DNA of 64,000 bases from Punica granatum. Taxonomy: Eukaryota > Streptophyta > Magnoliopsida > Myrtales > Lythraceae. Shown piece by piece: positions 58,101 to 64,000 of this stretch. The stretch's first letter is position 1. Every line of letters starts with the position of its first letter. The stretch spans positions 12,338,001-12,402,000 of the forward strand of contig NC_045129.1 in the NCBI RefSeq assembly GCF_007655135.1, given 5' to 3'. A program made the translations under genes and the position numbers. The notes under the pieces are model-generated. The model worked only from the letters and a program-made list of their open reading frames with translations, made no database searches and was not told where the DNA came from.

Positions 58101-58520
58101 ATCAAAAGGAAGAAAATTTCGAGAAGCAGCAGCAGGAGAAGAGAGAAATGGTGATGCAGTCCAATGCTAGCACTTTGAATGCCGAAGAGGACAAACGCAG
58201 GTATGAAAAGGGAAGACACTCGACTTTCGACTCTGACACCAGCACCTGCTTTCTCCCATGCCCAGATAAGTGAATGAATATCTATTATTGTGGCTTGTTG
58301 TAGGTTGGCAGACGTCGAGAAGTTCATCAAGTTGCAGAACAAGGAGATGGATGAGTTCATGGCCGAGAGGGACAAGCTGATCAAAGAACATGATGAGAAG
58401 GTGAAGGAGATGAAAAGGAGGCACTGGGAGGAGGAAGTCGAATTGGAGAATGAATTCAATACCGAACTCACTGCTCTCATGAATAAGTACTCCCCGGAAG
58501 ATGCACCGATGGGCAACTGA
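55134..58520 (+). CDS. SGS3: SUPPRESSOR OF GENE SILENCING 3 (SGS3), 5 coding exons
   Basis: RNA-silencing factor that binds and stabilises cleaved RNA so that RDR6 can make double-stranded RNA, feeding tasiRNA and antiviral siRNA production in cytoplasmic bodies. Exons 55134-56108, 56432-56735, 57485-57729, 58043-58200 and 58304-58520 join in phase to 1899 nt (632 aa); Arabidopsis SGS3 is 625 aa. The N-terminal ~200 residues are Gly/Ser/Asn-rich with an acidic run (DDFDDDLMSDDYD). A zf-XS zinc finger follows (Cys231, Cys234, His253, His265), then the XS domain from FGKWKGLS to the QLYGF block, spanning the exon 1-2 junction (NDM/WIGMGN). The C-terminal third is coiled coil (QQLNYYMDRAER, RQRTKIQHEQNKEE, KEENFEKQQQEKRE). 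Convergent with the VQ gene downstream. Confidence 0.96.
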
Positions 58521-58910
58521 AAGGTACTCTTGATCGTGTGGACAGTGATGAATGATGGAAAGAAGCTTACTGATTGTGCGGCCTGGTGTACTTGCAGTTA
58601 TTTGAGGACTTGTACACTTGACGGTGGCTTTGCTTCGTTAATTTCTCGGGATGATTGAGACTTTTGCTTGGTTAATACCTTGGAATCGGAACTGAGTCTT
58701 TTGAAATAGCTCTGGTTGATTTACTTTCTTGTTCGATGAAACTTTCTCGATAGGCTCATTTATTAAGATGAATTTATCACTCATGGTCGAATTGAAAGTA
58801 TTGAGTGTTTGGAAGTCGATGAAATTTCAACCATTTCAACCAAAATACTTTGGTTTGAGTTAATCAAGATAAGAGGTACATAATCATAGCCTTTCTACTA
58901 GTATGATAAC

Positions 58911-59480
58911 TCATCCCCCTCCTGAATCAGTCCCCCCTTGTCTTGGGGACGTAAGAGGGAACAGATCGAGGAGCTCAGGCTGGCTGGCTCGGGTCTGAGA
59001 TCGGGGCGAGGGATGCAAATAGAATCGGCTCTCTTTGATGGCCTTCTCTTCTTCTTTCTTGTCCAATACGAGCAGCATTGCCGGCTCTTCTGTGCTTTCC
59101 TGGGCAAGGGACAGCTTCGAGAAGTTGGAAGTCGGGGTCAGCGCTGGACTAGGCGTGAAAGAATGTAGCTCTGCTGAAAAACTGCCCATCGATCTAGCAC
59201 GGGTAGGAGGCTTGACGATTTGGAGCTTCTGTCTGTTCCTGTTGTATTGCCTTCTTTCGAGCAGGGTACTTGATCTGGATGCTGATGCTGTCGGCCTCTT
59301 CGTGCCTCCAAACTTATTGGAACCCGTGGCTCCTCCTCCAGGTTTGTGCGACGCTGATGCATTGTCCGTCTCCTCAGAGGGACCAGTCAAGCGCTGCACA
59401 ATCTCTCGGAAGGTGTTGGTGTCAGTCCTGACAAAGGTCGTTAGGGGCCTACAATCCCCTCCGAGCGAGCCATTCTTCAT
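58911..59480 (-). CDS. VQ-motif protein (VQ4/VQ31-like), intronless
   Basis: 189 aa; VQ proteins are plant nuclear cofactors that bind WRKY factors and are often phosphorylated by MAP kinases in defence signalling. The motif FREIVQRLTG is at residues 24-33, just after PLTTFVRTDTNT, as in the short group that includes Arabidopsis VQ4, 11, 19, 31 and 33. Downstream come Ser-Pro and basic stretches, and a C-terminal DLFPLTSPRQG motif, which this group shares. ATG at 59480 is the only plausible start. Its stop lies about 390 bp from that of SGS3, on the opposite strand. Single exon, as usual for VQ genes. Confidence 0.92.
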   Translation of the reverse strand: MKNGSLGGDCRPLTTFVRTDTNTFREIVQRLTGPSEETDNASASHKPGGGATGSNKFGGTKRPTASASRSSTLLERRQYNRNRQKLQIVKPPTRARSMGSFSAELHSFTPSPALTPTSNFSKLSLAQESTEEPAMLLVLDKKEEEKAIKESRFYLHPSPRSQTRASQPELLDLFPLTSPRQGGTDSGGG

Positions 59481-61073
59481 GGCTCAGTGTATTTCTCTTT
59501 CGGCAGAGTTATTTAACTTCTCAGACTGCTGCGAGAGAGCAACCCCTGCAGAAGTTCAATTCCTCATTCAGTGGTCTACGTAACAAAATCAATGTTTCTA
59601 CCCGAACCATGCATGCCGATCTTTCCGTAAGCATAATGTGGTTCTCCAAGGAACACCCCTAACTTTCAAGTTCAAGAACGTGAACAGGTAAACTTTGGCA
59701 ACATACCTCGAAGACGGAAGAGGAGCCCGAGCGCTGCATCAAGAAAAGCGACATTCGGACAGGAGAAGGCGAGAGCCGAGTGCCTTATTCAACTGGGGTT
59801 AAAAGAGGCTTTGAAGGGGGGGAATGTGGATCAGGGAGACTAACTAACTCGAAGGAAAGAGAGGAGGAGAGGTTGCTGATCGGTTATTTTGCAACTGAAA
59901 GCCGACATCTTGCGTGACAGTTCGGGCGGTAACACAAAACCGATTTCGAACCATAGGAATTGAATCTGATGTTCTGTTTCGGTTTTCTGTTATGCTGATG
60001 AAACCCGCAAAAAGGGACAACAGTGCACTGTTATTAGCAACTCGTGGGTGATTTGTTTGTTTAAATTGGTAGGGATAGTTGCAGGATTAGTTTTGACTTC
60101 CACTCTGTTGTTGACTCCTATTTTTTTTCTTTTATCATTTCCACTCTTCTCGTCTTTTCAATCAATCGTGCCGTTTTCCTTACACTGCCCAGCTCATTTT
60201 CCCTCTTTATCAAAATATCAAAAAAAAAAAAAAAGGTTTGGGAAAAATAGTTTTGCTTAAAATTGACAAAATAATAAGAGGGTGAGGCCTTGATTGAGAG
60301 GGAGGAAGAAGTGGGCGGAAACAGGCCCAGTAGTGATTTGGAGGCCCAAGTGGCCCAGCAATTTGATGGAGTGGCCACATATATACATTTTATATGAATA
60401 AAAGGGATCGAGAGGACAACCAGCGTAACAACCCCCACAAGAACCTGAGGGTCTGTGCTCGTCACCGCGATCCCAATAATGTATCAGAGGAAAATCACCC
60501 ATCCACAAGTCTTCGGTTATAGTACTATTATCGTAAATAGGTTTGACAACAAATAGGAACCCCCCATATTTGTTCCTAAAGAGCCTTGAATCCCTGACAT
60601 AGTATTTGCAACACTAGCACGTTAAAAACTGACTATGAGCCGGACTTCCACAGTTCCAATTCCATGCTCGAACTTATAACCATAAGATGGGCTTCTTCTT
60701 CCACATCAAATGAAAAGGAAGGAGGATAATTGAATATGAAACCGGCTTACTCTCCTCTACTCGAAACTATAATACTCATCCAAAATGGGCATACTTTGGT
60801 TGCCCGTGATAAATAGACATTGGACCAGGTGCAACGTGAGGTTACTCGAATGCGTAACACGCTCTGATATCATTTAAAATTTTCGTCGAGTATCTCCAAA
60901 ACTTCACCTCAAAGGCTCAAACCGATTGATTCAATCATCATATAATTCCCATTAAGATGGTGTTTGGTGAATTTCCATTTGCAATTACTAGTAATTTAGA
61001 TTCCCGCTACCGGTTATACTCATAACCATATTTGGTTTGAACTGTTAGTGATACATAGTATTGGTGATCTTAA
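59481..61073. other. Upstream region of the VQ gene and intergenic
   Basis: No gene is supported. Minus-strand frames at 60118-60508 include a short TDPQVLVGVVTLVVL-like hydrophobic run with no known match. An ACACGCTCTGATATCAT string near 60858 resembles the junction between an LTR and its primer-binding site, hinting at an LTR fragment. Confidence 0.4.
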
Positions 61074-61774
61074 GGATTAATGAACCAAAAAAGCGTAAAC
61101 TTCGATCCATTTTTTAATTTTCGCATGAACTTTATTTTTTTTTGTCACATTAGGCATTTGTGACATTTTCTATTTATTTTTATTGACGTGGTGGAAAACA
61201 ATGCCTACATCGTAAATGATGTCACGCCACATCATCAAAGTTATTAAGTTTTTTCCTTTAAAAAGAGAAAGGTATTGACCGGTGAGAGGGTAGGGCCCCC
61301 CGATCGGCCACATCCCTCTTGTGGGGTCATCGGCACCCCAACTCGCGGGGCTCGCAGGAATCGGTAGAATCCCTAAATTGGGTGTTCTCCCTATTCCGGC
61401 GAGTGGGGTCTTGATTCTGGTCACTTCCCCTGCCAAAAAAAGAAAAAGAAAAATTGGAGTCGCTGATAACAGTTGGTGCCCTTTGGGTCATCAACGACCC
61501 CAATCGGGGGCGCTAGGAGGCCAGGAGCTCCCACCCTTTCTCTAATCAAAGCCTTTATTTTTTTTATAAGTTTTTTTTTTTAAAAAATTGCTAATGTGAC
61601 GTAACACCGTTTGCCACATAAGTATTGTTTTCCGCCACGTCAGCGAAATGGATGGAAAATATCACAGATGCCCAACGTGGCAATAAAATTAAATCTCGTG
61701 TTTTTTTGCAAAAAAAAAATCATGCCAAAATTTAAATATTAATCAAAGTTCACGCTTTTTTGAGTCATTAATCC
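61074..61774. mobile_element. Long-arm foldback MITE, Mutator type
   Basis: Arms of about 200 bp: GGATTAATGAACCAAAAAAG pairs with CTTTTTTGAGTCATTAATCC, and GACGTGGTGGAAAACAAT pairs with ATTGTTTTCCGCCACGTC. The flanks TGATCTTAA and TAATTTTAA are a 7/9 match, a decayed duplication. It appears nested in an outer element whose ends GTGTTTGG (about 60963) and CCAAACAC (about 61869) also pair. The core is GC-rich, with no gene. Confidence 0.75.
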
Positions 61775-62381
61775 TAATTTTAATGGTAATCTAGATTTTC
61801 ACCTCTTACTAGTTGAGTGAAAAAATGAATTACCTTAGACATCTAGATTACCGGTAATCTGCTTCAGCCAAACACGGTAGTCTAATATACCTAGGGAATA
61901 TAAAATTAAATTCCTAGTAATCCAATGGATTACCTTCAATACCAAACGCCCGGGGACCATCTACGAACGATTTCTTCCCACTCTACTCCCAATCGAGGGG
62001 GTTATATGTACCTTTCAGCCATTAAAATTTCCACTATCTTGTGTCCACACATCACCCTCCCTCGCCTCTCTATTCCCCGTCCAATCCGGCGATCCATCTC
62101 AAAATCAGATCAGCCGCCCCCCTCCTCCAATTCATTCTGGTACCACATTGTTCTACAAACCCATCGAGTAATATTATCCCGATTACTGATATTTTTCGGT
62201 ATTTCGTTATCGCGATTCCCATCCATCGTCCCGTCTTATCATCGTAAATATCAACCTTAGTAGCTGAGCTTATAGTCATGGCTTAATCGGTCCTTTGCCT
62301 GCCTTTTTCAAGAACTGAGCCAAATATCTTTCTGGCCTTCCTCGATCAAGCAAAGAAGCATAGTTGCAGTGGAAAGTAGTA

Positions 62382-63020
62382 ATGACGTCCACGGTATTTG
62401 TCGACAAGGATCAAGATTTCAGCTTCCCGAGTGTCCCCGACTCTTCTGCCGCTGCCGATGCCGCCCATCTATTCGTAATGTCATCCCCTTCGCTGTGGCG
62501 CGTCTCCTCCCTGGTCAGAACAGATTTCTTCGGCAAGGAAGATCAATACTTGGCTCCTCCGTCTCCCTCGAAGCTACTGCTTCAAAATGAACATGAGGCG
62601 GTGTGGCCTTCAAGAGGTCACGAAGACGGACATGAACACGGCGGCCATGATCGGTCCGAGACCATGGATCTCTTATGGGAGGAATTCAGTTTCAGCGAGG
62701 AACTGCTGCGCCAAAGGGTTCCTTCTGATGTCGGGGGCCATGTAAGTGGGCTCGACGAGTTATACACGAAGTCCCGTCGTGCATCGGATTGCTCCACGCC
62801 CCACAAGCAAAGTGATGCTCGGGAGACTGACCTGGCGGAGGGCTACGGCGTCCCGTACCACCTCCAGCCTCTCGATTTGTCCAAGTCGAAGATCAGTACA
62901 AGCAGCGACAGCGGCTGCAGCGTTTCGATTTCTTCGAAGACGCAGAGGAGAAAGACTGGGATGCTCAAGATGGTGGGGAAGTTGCTTATGCTTCACAAAT
63001 TAGCCCGCCATAAGAGATGA
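62382..63020 (+). CDS. Uncharacterised plant protein with a MDLLWEEF motif, intronless
   Basis: 212 aa from the ATG at 62382 (MTSTVFVDKDQDF). No enzyme fold is recognised. Visible features: Ser/Pro-rich N-terminal half, His-rich stretch GHEDGHEHGGHD, the acidic-aromatic motif MDLLWEEFSFSEELL near residue 95, a Ser-rich region SISTSSDSGCSVSISS-like, and a basic C-terminus (RRKTGMLKMVGKLLMLHKLARHKR split over the last 24 residues). Plant proteins with DLLWE(D/E)F motifs exist, mostly of unknown function. The basic tail could act as a nuclear or nucleolar signal; that is inference. The continuous frame, stop and GC-rich codon use support a real gene. Confidence 0.75.
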   Translation: MTSTVFVDKDQDFSFPSVPDSSAAADAAHLFVMSSPSLWRVSSLVRTDFFGKEDQYLAPPSPSKLLLQNEHEAVWPSRGHEDGHEHGGHDRSETMDLLWEEFSFSEELLRQRVPSDVGGHVSGLDELYTKSRRASDCSTPHKQSDARETDLAEGYGVPYHLQPLDLSKSKISTSSDSGCSVSISSKTQRRKTGMLKMVGKLLMLHKLARHKR

Positions 63021-63797
63021 TGATGAGTTTCGTCTCATGCTCTATGGTTACAAGTTGTGTGAAGCGTCTGTATATTCATCAACCGTTCCTTACTAGATGG
63101 CTTTAGTCAGTCTTCCTTTTATTATTTCCGGATGGAACGGTCACGGTGCGGATCGGAATTGTTCTCGTATTATCAAATATTTGGTACGAGAGAATGAAAA
63201 CGAACCGAATAGAATAGAAAAAAATCACCGTATATGGATAGTGATCATTTTGTTTTCTTTCCATTTCGTGGTATTGGATTATATTTAACAGTCCGATTGA
63301 TGCTAGGCACAACAATACAAATATATCCTCCATGGAGTGCAAAATTTAATATGTAAAATTTAAGTAGGAAATCGTAAATTTAAAAGAGATTGAGCAATTT
63401 ATCATCTCGACATTTTGAATCGGTAAATTTAAATGAGTCCATCCGCTTGTGAAAAGTTTACATATTTTTAAAAGAAAAGGCAAATCATTGTCGAAGTGGA
63501 AAAGCATTTGACTTGGTCATGACACTTGTGTGCATATTATAAGAAGATAACAATTTGTTATCCATAAAAAAGATGTTTTGAACAATATTTATTTGTTACT
63601 CAGTTGTAAAACTAAAAACAATTAAACCAATGGGCATGAAAAAGTGAAATTGCAGAAGTAAAATGAACCTGAAATTATAAAGAAAAAATCGAATAATTTA
63701 ATAATAATAATATTAAACCAAAAAAAAAAAAGGGGAAGAGGAATCAAAATGATGGGGCAGGCAGGTTTCAGGATGGAGGATCGTGAGGTGAAGAGAA
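63021..63797. other. Intergenic, no gene seen
   Basis: AT-rich sequence with poly-A run near 63720; it contains the promoter of the last gene. Confidence 0.5.
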
Positions 63798-64000
63798 ATG
63801 GAGGAAGAGGCCGCCGAGAAACTGAGGCGATACTTGGAGAAAGGTGAAGCTGATGGCCTTGGCGGCCGCGTCGGCGAGCTCACCAAAGGCCTTCCCGACC
63901 GATTCTTCGAGTCCTTCGTCCTGCAAGGCCTTCGCCTCCGTCTCCTCGAGCCCGGCCGCGTCGTCTGCTCCCTGAAGGTTCCTCCTCGCTTGCTGGTATC
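63798..64000 (+). CDS. ACOT13-like hotdog-fold acyl-CoA thioesterase, 5' part (runs off the window)
   Basis: The frame opens at ATG 63798 (MEEEAAEKLRRYLEKG) and is still open at the window end. The stretch LPDRFFESFVLQGLRL, LLEPGRVVCSLKVPPRLL matches the start of plant acyl-CoA thioesterase 13-like proteins, small (about 150-170 aa) single-hotdog enzymes. In those the catalytic HGG motif follows within some 10-15 residues of the last base here. So only the N-terminal 67 residues are seen, and activity cannot be judged. Confidence 0.85.
   Translation, partial: MEEEAAEKLRRYLEKGEADGLGGRVGELTKGLPDRFFESFVLQGLRLRLLEPGRVVCSLKVPPRLLV

Noticed and set aside
58995..59583. A + strand frame of about 182 codons over the VQ gene
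   Set aside because: Antisense to the VQ gene, whose motif and length fit the family.
60118..60508. Minus-strand frames with a short hydrophobic run
   Set aside because: No start context, no homologue recognised and a poly-A/T run in the middle; kept only as a remark on the intergenic region.
1..64000. CRISPR arrays, prokaryotic operons, phage or plasmid features
   Set aside because: All confident genes have plant homologues and spliceosomal introns; no regularly spaced direct repeats were seen.
1..64000. tRNA and rRNA genes
   Set aside because: The only box A/B-like motifs are at the heads of SINE-like elements, and they lack full tRNA cloverleaf sequence; no rRNA-like sequence was seen.

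Overview
This is a stretch of plant nuclear DNA, most likely from a dicot. The coding genes have GT-AG introns, are separated by long AT-rich stretches full of MITEs and retroelement debris, and encode plant-specific families (SGS3, VQ protein, plant carboxylesterases, GDSL lipase, LIGB). The species cannot be fixed from the sequence alone. Everything here was read by eye. Exon models were checked for reading-phase continuity and against remembered Arabidopsis homologues; no alignment was run.

Layout. 1-5.6 kb is repeats: an ~800-bp palindrome at the window edge, a complete gag-only LTR retrotransposon (2257-4659) with a perfect 5-bp target-site duplication, and a long-arm foldback MITE (4820-5550). 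5.97-10.85 kb is the 12-exon gene for serine palmitoyltransferase subunit LCB1, with another foldback element in intron 7. 11.3-24.8 kb holds three minus-strand CXE18-type carboxylesterase genes (11348-12325, 15263-16306, 23686-24747). The first two each lie tail-to-tail with an LCB1 3' end: the real one, and a stray last-exon fragment at about 14745-14903. This marks a tandem segmental duplication. The copy nearest LCB1 looks degenerate.

24.8-39 kb is gene-poor: MITEs, a 1.39-kb Mutator-type element with perfect 9-bp duplications, Helitron-like 3' ends, two tRNA-derived SINE-like elements and a LINE RNase H relic. One unrecognised minus-strand gene may sit at 30.1-30.6 kb. 39-48 kb carries a short SANT/Myb-associated C-terminal protein, an inverted genomic fragment of the extradiol dioxygenase LIGB, intact LIGB (42835-44576), and a five-exon GDSL esterase/lipase (45505-47560). 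48-53.5 kb has a broken PIF/Harbinger nuclease gene and a nest of MITEs. 53.6-64 kb is again gene-rich: SGS3 (55134-58520), a convergent intronless VQ-motif gene (58911-59480), an uncharacterised intronless gene (62382-63020) and the first exon of an ACOT13-like hotdog thioesterase running off the end.

The genes do not form a pathway. I found no clear undescribed biological system. The strongest unusual signals are the LCB1-tail plus carboxylesterase duplication with decay of one copy; the repeated insertion of long-arm hairpin elements (four with perfect 9-bp duplications); the inverted LIGB fragment; the gag-only LTR element; and an N-terminal membrane-anchor-like extension on LIGB.
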